Of a DNA stretch of 64,000 nt, positions 44,396 to 53,637 are shown piece by piece. How positions within the stretch are numbered: position 1 is the first letter of the stretch; each line of letters opens with the position of its first letter. The stretch comes from Sphingobacterium spiritivorum (GTDB taxonomy: Bacteria; Bacteroidota; Bacteroidia; Sphingobacteriales; Sphingobacteriaceae): the NCBI RefSeq assembly GCF_016725325.1, contig NZ_CP068083.1, forward strand, positions 62,001-126,000, in the 5' to 3' direction. Under the pieces are notes generated by a model. That model ran no database searches. It saw only the letters and a list, made by a program, of their open reading frames with translations, and had not been told where the DNA came from. Both the position numbers and the translations under genes were made by a program.

Positions 44396-46672
44396 TCATG
44401 GCTTATGCTTAATAATAAGGGTCGATGGCGCATCTGTAAGCCATACACTTTTTGACTCAACCAGTTTCTTCCAGCTCTTGAGACTGACGAGCATCAGTTG
44501 CTGCTCTGCCACAAAAGTCTTATCAATCACTCGTTCATGCATCAGACTAATATGATTGGATGCAATATGTTCAATAGCTCTTACCGCTTCCTTTACATAT
44601 GAATTATCACGCAAGATTCCTTGTACATCCAGAATTACTACCTGTGAATTGTTATTGGTAATAAATTTCTTTGCATAGTCTATAAGGAAAGAATCTTCGT
44701 CAGAGAATACCGGAACCAATATCTTATTAAACACAGTCTGACCTTTATCGATCAATACACCAACGGAAACCTCACTTCCACTAAGGATAGAAGATGTCCT
44801 GTCATCAAATGCTGCATAAGAGAAAATTTGCTCTTTCCCGGACATCTGGTTGAAAATACGTTCGGGATTGATAAAACGAGTAGTAAAACCTAGTATTTTA
44901 CCGAGCAGACTTCCTTCAAAAATAGACTGTCCTACTCCGATCAGTAATAAGTCATAATTACCCTCATTGACGATATCTACGATATCGGCATTGATATCAT
45001 TAGACACCTTAAAATGTGTGGTAAGTGGTTGTTTGAGATCATCTGAAAGCGTAATCAAAGGAGCAAAACTTTCTTTCTCTTCTGTTTCCCAATCATACTG
45101 AGGCAACATATTGTCTGCTGAGAGATGCAGTGCTGTCACTGTATTGAGCTGCGTATTTTTACGCGTCATACTGTTGGCCAGTCTTAACAATGAAATTCCT
45201 GTATCCGGATTGCCAAAAGACAAGAGGATATTATATTTTGTTTTGTCCGAAATATAATCCGGAGCGATCTGCGTTTGTTTACGAAAAGCCCAGTTGATAA
45301 AATCGAGTGCAGGGCCGGTCATAAAGGTCGTCAGTAATGCCATTACTACCAACATGGCAAATATTTCCGGAGAGAGCACCCCAAGGTCATAGCCGATATT
45401 CAACACCACCAGCTCCATTAGCCCTCTTGTATTCATTAGTGCACCGATAGTAAGACTGTCTTTCCAGTTCTGTCCTACGAATCTTGCTGCCAATGCGCTT
45501 CCAATAAATTTACCCGCCACAGCAACCAGAATAATCCAGCCTGTCGTTTTCCAAAGCTCAATATCATTTAAAAGACCGATCTGTGTACGAAGACCTGTAT
45601 ATACAAAGAAGAGTGGCAACAATAATACGAGGGCAACATCTTCAACTTTCTCAATAAATATATGTCTGAACTTCTTGTTCTCCGGCATAATCGCTCCTGC
45701 CATAAAAGCACCGAACAATGCATGTATACCAATTATTTCACTGAGATAGGCAGATATTATTAATACGATAAAGAAGATTGCTACTATGGGCGTGCCTAAG
45801 CTTTCGCGCTGTGCGTGCAAATCTCCGATTCTTTTCAGAAATGGCCTTACCAGCTTGATCATAATCCAGACGTACACTACTGCTAACCCAATTACATAGA
45901 GTGAACTGACAAATGAACCGGCTTTTACTATTGCAATCACGATAGCAAGGATACACCATGCAGTGATATCATCGGCTGCAGCACAGGTCAATACTACCGT
46001 TCCTAAACGTGTTTTTTGTATCCCTCTCTCCTGTACTATACGTGCCAGAACAGGAAATGCGGTAATACTCATTGCAATTCCCATAAATAAGCTGAAGGAT
46101 AAATATTCGACATGTTCAGGTGCAAAATCCAGGTATATAAAGTAAGCCAGAACCATCCCCAGAGAGAATGGAATCACAATACTGGCATGACTGATCACAA
46201 CTGCATCATGTGCCTTATTCCGTAAAATATTCAAATCCAGCTCCATACCGATCACGAACATAAACATGACCAGTCCGACCTGACTGAGCATCTGCAGATT
46301 ACCTAACGAGGCTACCGGAAATAGTAATGCTGAGAATTCCGGAAAGTATGAACCGAAAAATGAAGGACCTAATGCTATACCTGCTATAATTTCACCAATA
46401 ACATAAGGCTGACCAATCTTTTTAAAAATCCATCCAAAAAGACGGGCTGCAACAATAATAGTAATAATCTGGGCTAACAAAATAGCCAGAGGATGTTGAA
46501 GATTGTGTGTGAGTGTATCCAGAAACTCCGGCCAATGCCCTTTTCCTGTTCCTACGGTCTCAAAATGTCTGCCCTCCTGTTTATCTAATCCCATTTGGTA
46601 AGTCCCGTACATCAGCAGACCACATATCCCGATTACTCCGGCGTAAAAAAACGTATTCTTAAATCTTTTCAT
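44396..46672 (-). CDS. CPA2-family cation:proton antiporter with a C-terminal universal-stress-like domain
   Basis: A 758-residue inner-membrane protein. One N-terminal helix (residues about 7-26) precedes a periplasmic loop and the CPA2 exchanger core of about 12 helices (residues 60-450), with GEIIAGIALGPSFFG, LTCAAADDITAWCILA (the paired acidic residues) and LIGALMNTRGLMELVVLNIG-like motifs (GALMNTRGLMELVVLN). Residues about 470-758 are cytoplasmic and contain Usp-like segments (YDLLLIGVGQSIFEG, NKILVPVFSDEDS). It may exchange K+ or Na+ for H+. It lies 135 bases downstream of the LytR-type regulator gene. Confidence 0.88.
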   Translation of the reverse strand: MKRFKNTFFYAGVIGICGLLMYGTYQMGLDKQEGRHFETVGTGKGHWPEFLDTLTHNLQHPLAILLAQIITIIVAARLFGWIFKKIGQPYVIGEIIAGIALGPSFFGSYFPEFSALLFPVASLGNLQMLSQVGLVMFMFVIGMELDLNILRNKAHDAVVISHASIVIPFSLGMVLAYFIYLDFAPEHVEYLSFSLFMGIAMSITAFPVLARIVQERGIQKTRLGTVVLTCAAADDITAWCILAIVIAIVKAGSFVSSLYVIGLAVVYVWIMIKLVRPFLKRIGDLHAQRESLGTPIVAIFFIVLIISAYLSEIIGIHALFGAFMAGAIMPENKKFRHIFIEKVEDVALVLLLPLFFVYTGLRTQIGLLNDIELWKTTGWIILVAVAGKFIGSALAARFVGQNWKDSLTIGALMNTRGLMELVVLNIGYDLGVLSPEIFAMLVVMALLTTFMTGPALDFINWAFRKQTQIAPDYISDKTKYNILLSFGNPDTGISLLRLANSMTRKNTQLNTVTALHLSADNMLPQYDWETEEKESFAPLITLSDDLKQPLTTHFKVSNDINADIVDIVNEGNYDLLLIGVGQSIFEGSLLGKILGFTTRFINPERIFNQMSGKEQIFSYAAFDDRTSSILSGSEVSVGVLIDKGQTVFNKILVPVFSDEDSFLIDYAKKFITNNNSQVVILDVQGILRDNSYVKEAVRAIEHIASNHISLMHERVIDKTFVAEQQLMLVSLKSWKKLVESKSVWLTDAPSTLIIKHKP

Positions 46673-46763
46673 CTATCCTATTTTCCCTTAGTGCTTATAC
46701 ATTAAGCAGTCATCCTGCTTTTTCGCATTGCAAGATGCCAATTTTTACAGAAAATGATTTTAT

Positions 46764-46778
46764 ATCTTGAATCAAGAT
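46764..46778. promoter_or_regulatory. Palindrome upstream of the CPA2 antiporter gene
   Basis: ATCTTGA (46764-46770), one central A, and TCAAGAT (46772-46778) form a perfect 15-base inverted repeat about 92 bases before the antiporter ATG and 30 bases after the regulator stop. It could be an operator; which protein would bind is not known. Confidence 0.35.
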
Positions 46779-46807
46779 GTAATGAAATTAAAAAAAAATG
46801 AAATGAA

Positions 46808-47518
46808 TTAGTCTCTTATTTTGGAAAGAAAAGCCTGGCGGTAGGTATTAGACAATTGAAAGGTAAAAGATTCACCTGAAGTCAATGGTATTGAGCTGAT
46901 GGTATTATGCGTGTAGGATCTTACAATATCCAGAGCTATTATTTGTTTCTTATTGATTCTGCAAAAATTCTTTTCAGGCAACAGCTCTTCTAATTTTGCA
47001 AAATTAACGTTCTTAATACAGATGGATTCGCCGTTACGTAAGAATACATCTTTATCACGTCCATCGATTTTGGAATTTAGAATATGTGTTATTTCATTAA
47101 GATGAAGTAAATATTTACCCTGATCTGTATTAAAATTGATGGGTGCGAGTTCTTTTTCCCGAGGCTTTCGGGCTACAGCTTTATCGATAGCTACCTGCAA
47201 CCGTTCTTTACTCAAAGGCTTGCGGACATAATCCACCACATTCAGGTCAAAGGCATCCGCAGCATACTCAGAATATGCTGTCACAAAAATAATCATTTTG
47301 TCAGGCAGTTGTTTTGCGATCTGCAAACCATTGATGATTGGCATTTCGATATCCATGATACAGAGATCGAATTGCAATTCGTCAGCTTCCTGAAGTAATT
47401 TTGCGGGATCATTATAGGTCCTGACAACCTCCAGTTCTTCCATCTGTTCGGTAATAAGTTTCAGAAACTTAAGTCCCGGCAATTCATCATCAAGTATTAT
47501 ACATTTTAGCACGCTCAA
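46808..47518 (-). CDS. LytTR-family response regulator
   Basis: A 236-residue regulator: receiver domain with the phospho-acceptor Asp56 in LCIMDIEMPIING and the KPLSKERL lysine, then a LytTR DNA-binding domain from about residue 135 (LHLNEITHILN, GESICIKNVNFAKLEELLPE, FCRINKKQIIAL). There is no ATG start in the right place: TTG at 47518 or GTG at 47512 begin the protein, inside the 3' end of the kinase gene. The overlap (29 or 23 bases) implies translational coupling to the kinase. Confidence 0.9.
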   Translation of the reverse strand: MSVLKCIILDDELPGLKFLKLITEQMEELEVVRTYNDPAKLLQEADELQFDLCIMDIEMPIINGLQIAKQLPDKMIIFVTAYSEYAADAFDLNVVDYVRKPLSKERLQVAIDKAVARKPREKELAPINFNTDQGKYLLHLNEITHILNSKIDGRDKDVFLRNGESICIKNVNFAKLEELLPEKNFCRINKKQIIALDIVRSYTHNTISSIPLTSGESFTFQLSNTYRQAFLSKIRD

Positions 47519-48248
47519 TTTGTTTAAGATCTAATTTAAGGTAAGCTGTATAAATATTTCCCTCCATAAACCGCTCCAGTTTGAAACAGTCTTTATACAA
47601 TATCCGAAGCCGTTGTTCAAAAGCTTCCATCCCCAATCCACCTGCCTGCTTAGTCAACGGTTTCAACTCACTGGATGTATTGGATACGGTAATCCCAAAT
47701 ATACCATCTTCCGACAATTCAAAATAGAACGATATAAAAGCATCAGGACTTTGCAGATCAGAATGCTTAAAAGCATTCTCGATCAGGTCCAGACAGACCA
47801 TCGGAACAATCAGTTTTTGTTCATAATAAGGATTCTGTGTAGCTATTTTGGTCTTCACTTTAATTTCAAAAAGCGGACTTACTTTTATCTTATTAATATC
47901 GATCAGACTTTTTGCAAAATCTATTTCACGTCGCACAGATACGAATTCGTCCCGGGCTTCATACAACACATAGTCCAATACCGTAGCCAGTTTATCTAAT
48001 GTGTAATAAGTCTGATAGGCATGGGACTGTACCGAATTAAGTATATTTTTGAATAAATGCGGTTGTAATTTTGCTTCCAGATTCTTCAATTGAAACCCAT
48101 CTACTTTCTTCTCGAGATCTCTGTAGCGTTGTTCGATTGCCTTGGTATGCTCTTGCTGACGTTTATAATAAATAATAAGCATCACAATCGCAGCAATCAG
48201 GACCAGAATAACAAAAAGATACACTAACGGAGAATAAAAGATATCCAT
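47490..48248 (-). CDS. LytS-type sensor histidine kinase with a minimal membrane sensor
   Basis: A 252-residue HisKA-7TM/LytS-type kinase. A single N-terminal helix (residues about 6-27) is followed by a coiled coil (residues 30-58) and the phospho-acceptor His64 in KLQPHLFKNILNS. The ATP-binding domain has the N-box CLDLIENAFKHS and a G-box-like AGGLGMEAFEQRL. It has no extracytoplasmic sensor domain, so it probably reads a membrane property or a partner protein. The regulator gene overlaps its end; the CPA1 antiporter gene ends 54 bases upstream. Confidence 0.9.
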   Translation of the reverse strand: MDIFYSPLVYLFVILVLIAAIVMLIIYYKRQQEHTKAIEQRYRDLEKKVDGFQLKNLEAKLQPHLFKNILNSVQSHAYQTYYTLDKLATVLDYVLYEARDEFVSVRREIDFAKSLIDINKIKVSPLFEIKVKTKIATQNPYYEQKLIVPMVCLDLIENAFKHSDLQSPDAFISFYFELSEDGIFGITVSNTSSELKPLTKQAGGLGMEAFEQRLRILYKDCFKLERFMEGNIYTAYLKLDLKQIERAKMYNT

Positions 48249-48302
48249 TTTCTAAAATTATCAAATAATTCCGGCGTTATTGTCCTTGTTTTATAAAAAT
48301 AA

Positions 48303-49880
48303 TTATTCCGTTGCCATGAATTTCATCTTTTCTTCCTCCAGATCCAGTCGGTGCAAATGCCTTCTGATCACTTCTTCATCAATTGTATAATCTTTATTCC
48401 AGTCTCTCAGCCATTCTCTTTGCTTATCCAACATACGGATATATACGACTCTGCACTCGGTAGCCATAATTTCATTTTCAAGAAGTTGGTGGCTGTCCTC
48501 CCATTTTCGGGCAAGTTGTTGCAAAACCTGTTGCTGCTGAAGTTCTTCAGCATAATTTTCTTTCAGATGTACAAGACTTTGTTCTGCCAGTTGCTTGTAT
48601 AATTGCAGATAAGCTTCGCCCTCGGGAAGATGATTATCCTGATCTACCAGATTCATTTTGCGGATAAGATAAGGTAATGTAAGCCCCTGCAATACCAATG
48701 TCAGCAGAATAACCACAAAAGTGATAAACAAGATCAGATTTCGTTGCGGAAATGCTACACCATTATAATAAATGGGGATAGAAAGTGCAGCAGCTAAAGA
48801 TACAACTCCACGCATCCCTGCCCATCCCAATATAAACGGCCCCTTAAGTCCGGGACTTCTTGTATCCGCAACTGTAATAAAGTTTTTTGCAATCAACGTG
48901 AATACAACTGCTCCATAGGCAGAAAGTATGCGTACAATTATTAATACCACCGTGATCATTATTCCATAACCTATGGCAGCACCCATACTGATATCATTCA
49001 GATTTGCTGTTATTTCCGGCAAATCCAGGCCAATCAGAATAAAAACGAGCCCGTTCAGGATAAAACATAGGGATTCCCATACATTTTCCGCACGCAGACG
49101 GCTGCTGTTACTTAGAAAAAGATGTTTTCTGTTTGCGAGGAACAATCCTCCGCTGACCACAGACAAAACACCGGAGCTTTCTATCGATTCGGCCGCTATA
49201 TACATAATATAAGGGGCCACAAGTGACAGGACAATATCAGTATTTACGTCTGTCGGAAACAAACGGTGTGCTTTGAAAAATACAAAACCGACCAGGACTC
49301 CCACCCCTATACCTCCTAAAACCATCCACACAAAACTTAATGCCGCCTCATGAATCACAAACTGTCCTGTGCCGACTGCTATCAATGCAAATCTCAGAAT
49401 TATCAAACTGGACGCATCATTCAGCAGACTCTCTCCTTCCAGAATGGAAGCCAGCCTTTTGGGAACCTTTACAAAACGAAGGATCGCTCCTGCACTCACG
49501 GCATCAGGAGGAGAAACAATAGCTCCCAGCAAAAATCCCAATGCTAATGTAAATCCCGGAATCATATAATTAGCGACCAAAGCGACCACTGTTGCTGTTA
49601 AAAAAACAATTAAAAAAGCAAAACTTCCTATGATCCTTCTCCATCGCCATAATTCTTTCCAGGAGGTATTCCATGCGGCCTCATATAACAAAGGCGGAAG
49701 AAAAATAATAAAAATCAGCTCCGGATCAATGGTGATCACCGGAACTCCGGGGACAAAGCTGATAGCTAATCCGGCCAATACCAGAAAAATCGGGTAAGCT
49801 ACTTTTACTTTGTTTGCCAGCATGATCAGGAAGATAATGATCACAATAAGGCTGAGATAAAATGGAAAGTGGTGAAGCAT
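48303..49880 (-). CDS. CPA1-family Na+/H+ antiporter with a cytoplasmic tail
   Basis: A 525-residue inner-membrane protein. About 12 hydrophobic helices fill residues 1-405, with the ion-site motifs GAIVSPPDAVSAGAIL and EGESLLNDASSLIILRFA, and the GWAGMRGVVSLAAALSIP segment. The tail of about 115 residues (residues 410-525) is hydrophilic and helical, as in eukaryotic-like NHE and NhaP tails that regulate activity. It is followed by the LytS/LytR genes on the same strand, which may control it or the CPA2 gene. Confidence 0.9.
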   Translation of the reverse strand: MLHHFPFYLSLIVIIIFLIMLANKVKVAYPIFLVLAGLAISFVPGVPVITIDPELIFIIFLPPLLYEAAWNTSWKELWRWRRIIGSFAFLIVFLTATVVALVANYMIPGFTLALGFLLGAIVSPPDAVSAGAILRFVKVPKRLASILEGESLLNDASSLIILRFALIAVGTGQFVIHEAALSFVWMVLGGIGVGVLVGFVFFKAHRLFPTDVNTDIVLSLVAPYIMYIAAESIESSGVLSVVSGGLFLANRKHLFLSNSSRLRAENVWESLCFILNGLVFILIGLDLPEITANLNDISMGAAIGYGIMITVVLIIVRILSAYGAVVFTLIAKNFITVADTRSPGLKGPFILGWAGMRGVVSLAAALSIPIYYNGVAFPQRNLILFITFVVILLTLVLQGLTLPYLIRKMNLVDQDNHLPEGEAYLQLYKQLAEQSLVHLKENYAEELQQQQVLQQLARKWEDSHQLLENEIMATECRVVYIRMLDKQREWLRDWNKDYTIDEEVIRRHLHRLDLEEEKMKFMATE

Positions 49881-49998
49881 ATTTTTAGGAACTATTCTGT
49901 GTCAGTGAAATCCAGTACCAAAATAACATTTTGAAAAATTGAATACAGATTTTTTTTCATTATTTTAGAACGATATCAATAATGAAAAAACCGTAATT

Positions 49999-50346
49999 AT
50001 GATAAGCGTTGAAGAATATATTGCGTCCTTTCCTAAAGAGATTAATGAACGGCTTATAACTATCCGAAAGCTAATAAAGGATTGTAGTGAGGAATTGGAT
50101 GAAGGAATGGCGTACAAGATGCCTTCCTACAAGTATAAGGGAAAGCCATTAGTCTATTTTGCAGGTTATCCTCATCACATAGGTTTCTACGCCACACCAA
50201 ATGGTAATATTGCTTTTAAAAAGGAGTTGACCCCTTATAAACAAGGTAAAGGCTCTATTCAGTTTCCGCATGACCGGCCGTTACCGCTGGATCTGATAAA
50301 AAGAATCGTCCTTTTCCGGATGGAAGAGAATGCTGCAAAGAAATAA
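49999..50346 (+). CDS. YdhG/DUF1801-family protein
   Basis: A 115-residue cytoplasmic protein. The family pattern is clear: VEEYIASFPKEINERLITIRKLIKD, then EGMAYKMPSYKYKGKPLVYFAGYPHHIGFYATPNG and the C-terminal YKQGKGSIQFPHDRPLPLDLIKRIV. Relatives are called iron chaperone-like (frataxin-like fold), but the function in bacteria is not settled. It is a single gene between two minus-strand units. Confidence 0.85.
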   Translation: MISVEEYIASFPKEINERLITIRKLIKDCSEELDEGMAYKMPSYKYKGKPLVYFAGYPHHIGFYATPNGNIAFKKELTPYKQGKGSIQFPHDRPLPLDLIKRIVLFRMEENAAKK

Positions 50347-50360
50347 AAATGTTGTAACAA

Positions 50361-50405
50361 AAAAAGGAAGACTGCCGTTTACCTTCACGAATCAATCTTC
50401 CTTTT
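50361..50405. terminator. Candidate terminator shared by the YdhG-like and DUF3060 genes
   Basis: AAAAGGAAGA (50362-50371) pairs with TCTTCCTTTT (50396-50405) over a 24-base loop, between two convergent genes. The T run is present on both strands, but the loop is large. Confidence 0.45.
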
Positions 50406-50429
50406 CAGATCTGTAATACAGAAAAGATT

Positions 50430-50879
50430 TTATTTCATTTTCATTACCATATTATCTATACCTTCGGTACTTACTTCTGCATCTCCGGATTTATTGGATG
50501 ATTTCTTATAGTGAACATGATTTTTCATTCCTTCAATAGATACAGTTTCTACCTGATCTACATTGATCATATTTTCGGCACCTTCTACAGAGATCTTTCC
50601 AACTTTCTCCGCTTTTACAGTATTTGATTTACCTTCGACTTCTAATTTTGCACATTTCCCGACAATGGTAACTTTGTTATCCATTCCTTCGACACTTACC
50701 GTTTCAGTTCCTGTACATTTAATAGTACGGGTATTCCCTTTACCGGAGACTTTGATTTCTTTTCCCTGTTTCTGAACTATGCTATGTGTCAATCCATCTG
50801 CATTGTCATTCGCTTTGACATATACACCTGCGCCCAATAACATGGTCATTGAACAAAGTACTGCTGTTATTTTTTTCAT
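50430..50879 (-). CDS. Secreted DUF3060 repeat protein
   Basis: A 149-residue protein with a signal peptide (MKKITAVLCSMTMLLGAGVYVKA). The mature part is a series of about six short repeats of the type VSVEGMDNKVTIV, LEVEGKSNTVKAE, ISVEGAENMINVD, VSIEGMKNHVHYK and VSTEGIDNMVMKM, with the period near 20 residues. Such repeats build a beta-helix or solenoid; DUF3060 proteins are exported and of unknown function. It follows the DUF3857 gene by 57 bases on the same strand. Confidence 0.82.
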   Translation of the reverse strand: MKKITAVLCSMTMLLGAGVYVKANDNADGLTHSIVQKQGKEIKVSGKGNTRTIKCTGTETVSVEGMDNKVTIVGKCAKLEVEGKSNTVKAEKVGKISVEGAENMINVDQVETVSIEGMKNHVHYKKSSNKSGDAEVSTEGIDNMVMKMK

Positions 50880-50936
50880 TTGTTAATTGGTTTTGATAAC
50901 TATTTCTTGTCAGCAAAAAGCAGACCACGATTCCGT

Positions 50937-53576
50937 TTACAGTTCTTTATCATGTTCATTGTTGTCCGCATCCGGATTGTAGTGTTGAGGTACTTCTTCC
51001 TCTGCTACTTTCATGGGATTGACGTCGTCGTTTTTATATTTTACAACAAAAGTTTCTTTTACCCGGTCAGATTTCACCAGATAGCTGCACCATATCGCTC
51101 CGAAGATCATTGTTCTGATCAACTCAACATACGACTCAGGAGATTCCTCCGGCATTTTGAGTCCGCTAAGCTCTATAAACAGAAGATCCAGAACCGGTCC
51201 GAAAAACATAACGCTAATCGTTAGAATGGCTACTTTTGGAAAAATATCTCTTTTTTTGAAATACAGGTAAAGACTAAATATCAATAAAGATATAATAAAC
51301 AGGTTGACAATCAGTTCAAATCCAACCAACAGCCTGAATACGATACCCTGAGATACTCCATAAATGTCATAGGCACTCCATAACTGACTATAGAAGAATC
51401 CTATTGTAAAGAAGTCAACAGTTATTCTTAATAATGAAGCACCTAAACCAAGACCCAGAAGTACCAGCCATCCTCCTATTGAAGGCAGGTAGTCCTGATA
51501 AATTAACCGGTTCTTATCCTCTTTCTTATTCCATTTGTAAAAAATATATCCGCAAAACGCCACTATAATACACGCTATAAATATCGCAAACCAGGATATC
51601 GTTGATACTCCCCCATTTGTATACCCGATAGAACCGTTATCATTAACATAATAGGAATAGGAAAACAAATCTTCCGTATTATTAAAGTCTTCCATAAATT
51701 CCGGCACTTTATCAATGGCTACAGACGGTTCATGTATAGCCAGCTGAAAGTTCATCTTTAAGGTATCTCCGACGACCTTTATAGATTTCCCAAACGTGTA
51801 GCTATTCCTGTCTATAAAAACAGGTGCATCCTGTATATCTTTCGCTTTATCGCTGATAAACTGAATTTCATATTCAGCTGTATAGGGAAAGTCAAGCGAA
51901 ATGGGTGCTTTACGATTACTGTTTACAGCCGGGATCTGACTGAACATATCACTTGCAAAAAATGTAAGATACTTTTTCTTTGTTGCATCTTCTGTTTTAG
52001 CAAGTTTATTGATTTCATAGGTCTCAATGATCTGTATCTGATTTTTTTCGCGATCATCCTTTATTTTTACCGTATCTGTACGCTTGATTTCGGGATAAAG
52101 TTTCGTATAATAATCCAGGTAATTTTTTTCCAATGCTGTTCTGGATGTAGAATTCAGCATACCTCTGTTATTGTCGGCCTGATACCCTGTATATATTGTG
52201 CTGACGATTAACTGCGCCCGGTTACTATCCAGCAACTTATACTGTTCCAGTACCTTTGTTTTTCCTGTAACATCCCGGGGAGTATCCCTAATTTCTGTTT
52301 TAGGTTTGATGACCAATGCATTTCCATAAAAAGGGAAATACAGGTCACGAATGTTTCCACCCTGATTGGAAAATGTAGGGTCGATAAACTGTGCTCTTTC
52401 ATTAACGGTCGCTACTGCTACCATATGATTAAATACCCATGGTGTAGGCAGAAAATCATTAAGCTTGTATCTGTTGTAACTATTGACCAACACAAGATCG
52501 CAATCTATTCCCTTTGCTTTTAAAAACGTAGCCAAAAGCATAGACTTATCCTTACAATCACCATAGCGCTGTTCGATAACTTTATTGGGATTATTAGACC
52601 GGTGAGAATATTCTCCGACTTCTACTCCCATGTATCTGATGTCATTCTGTACAAATCTTGTCACCAATGCCAGGTATTTATAGGAGTCTCCTTTACTTTG
52701 GGACCAGAATTCTTCTATTTTGTTTTTCAAGGTCCCTCCCATATTGGTCGTCACCACCGGATTTAGTTTTCCAGCCCAGTCAGCCACTTCCTGCCAGGTC
52801 TGGTAATCACTGATCTGAATGTATTTATGATCAAAATACCAATAAGGTTCATAATTCTCGCTGTGGATAACAGGCAGATTTGTTTCTTCCCAGGAATAGC
52901 TTATTAATCCCTGATCCAGATGCTCAATGCGGGGATCGGATTGACCGTTGAATGTTTTAAACTTAACAGGTCTGTCTTTTGCAGCAATATAATTGACATG
53001 GTTGAGTGCAATAGGCTCCGTTCCCTGAAAATAATAATCATCTGCAAACTTGTTGCCGATTGCAGGATTAAATCCTTTCAGGGAATAAGAAATCACCAGC
53101 TTATCACCTACACGTAAATCGTCCAGAATAAGGTACGCAGCATAGGTACCATTATATAAAAACCTGCTGAGATCAGTTTCGTTGGCGACTACTTTAAATT
53201 TACGGATATCCAGTTTATTAAGCACTCTACCCTGTCTTATAATCTGAATTTCATGAAAGAAAAGTTTTTGATAATCAGGAGAAAAGGAAACATAAATCTG
53301 TCCGGCCTGATCCACTCCATCTGTACTGACAATTTCTTTAACTTGTCTTGAATATACGGTCTTCTGCTCCATATGAACCTGATAATCTAGGCTCTCGTAT
53401 ACAAATCCGGATTCTATATCCCGTTGATTTATCTTCTGTGGAGATTTTGTATTTTTTTGAATCCATACCGGTTTATTTTCCTGATAAATACCAGGTATTT
53501 GTGCAGAAACGCAGATTTGTAAAAGACAAATGAATACAAAAGACAAAAAAATATGTCTTACTGGAATTGGCAACAT
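50937..53576 (-). CDS. DUF3857 and transglutaminase protein fused to a DUF2569 membrane domain
   Basis: An 879-residue exported protein with a signal peptide (VRHIFLSFVFICLLQICVSAQ). Residues about 60-220 match DUF3857. A transglutaminase core follows with Cys341 in RYGDCKDKSMLLATFLKAKG and a histidine-aspartate pair in HMVAVATVNERAQFIDPTF. After a beta-rich region and a helix (residues about 650-675), the C-terminus matches DUF2569, with four membrane helices (YLPSIGGWLVLLGLGLGASLL onward). The DUF3857-transglutaminase pair is common in Bacteroidota; the DUF2569 fusion is less usual. The cleavable N-terminus and C-terminal helices put the enzyme domain outside the cytoplasm, attached to the inner membrane. 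Confidence 0.85.
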   Translation of the reverse strand: MLPIPVRHIFLSFVFICLLQICVSAQIPGIYQENKPVWIQKNTKSPQKINQRDIESGFVYESLDYQVHMEQKTVYSRQVKEIVSTDGVDQAGQIYVSFSPDYQKLFFHEIQIIRQGRVLNKLDIRKFKVVANETDLSRFLYNGTYAAYLILDDLRVGDKLVISYSLKGFNPAIGNKFADDYYFQGTEPIALNHVNYIAAKDRPVKFKTFNGQSDPRIEHLDQGLISYSWEETNLPVIHSENYEPYWYFDHKYIQISDYQTWQEVADWAGKLNPVVTTNMGGTLKNKIEEFWSQSKGDSYKYLALVTRFVQNDIRYMGVEVGEYSHRSNNPNKVIEQRYGDCKDKSMLLATFLKAKGIDCDLVLVNSYNRYKLNDFLPTPWVFNHMVAVATVNERAQFIDPTFSNQGGNIRDLYFPFYGNALVIKPKTEIRDTPRDVTGKTKVLEQYKLLDSNRAQLIVSTIYTGYQADNNRGMLNSTSRTALEKNYLDYYTKLYPEIKRTDTVKIKDDREKNQIQIIETYEINKLAKTEDATKKKYLTFFASDMFSQIPAVNSNRKAPISLDFPYTAEYEIQFISDKAKDIQDAPVFIDRNSYTFGKSIKVVGDTLKMNFQLAIHEPSVAIDKVPEFMEDFNNTEDLFSYSYYVNDNGSIGYTNGGVSTISWFAIFIACIIVAFCGYIFYKWNKKEDKNRLIYQDYLPSIGGWLVLLGLGLGASLLRITVDFFTIGFFYSQLWSAYDIYGVSQGIVFRLLVGFELIVNLFIISLLIFSLYLYFKKRDIFPKVAILTISVMFFGPVLDLLFIELSGLKMPEESPESYVELIRTMIFGAIWCSYLVKSDRVKETFVVKYKNDDVNPMKVAEEEVPQHYNPDADNNEHDKEL

Positions 53577-53595
53577 GGCTAAAAATTGATTTACT

Positions 53596-53603
53596 CAAAA
53601 GTA
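53596..53603 (-). promoter_or_regulatory. Promoter -7 element for the DUF3857 gene
   Basis: On the minus strand this reads TACTTTTG, 19 bases before the ATG. It is the third copy of the same octamer at a promoter-like distance in this window. Confidence 0.5.
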
Positions 53604-53637
53604 ATAATTTTTTCCTGAGATAAGGTAAAGGAGATTA

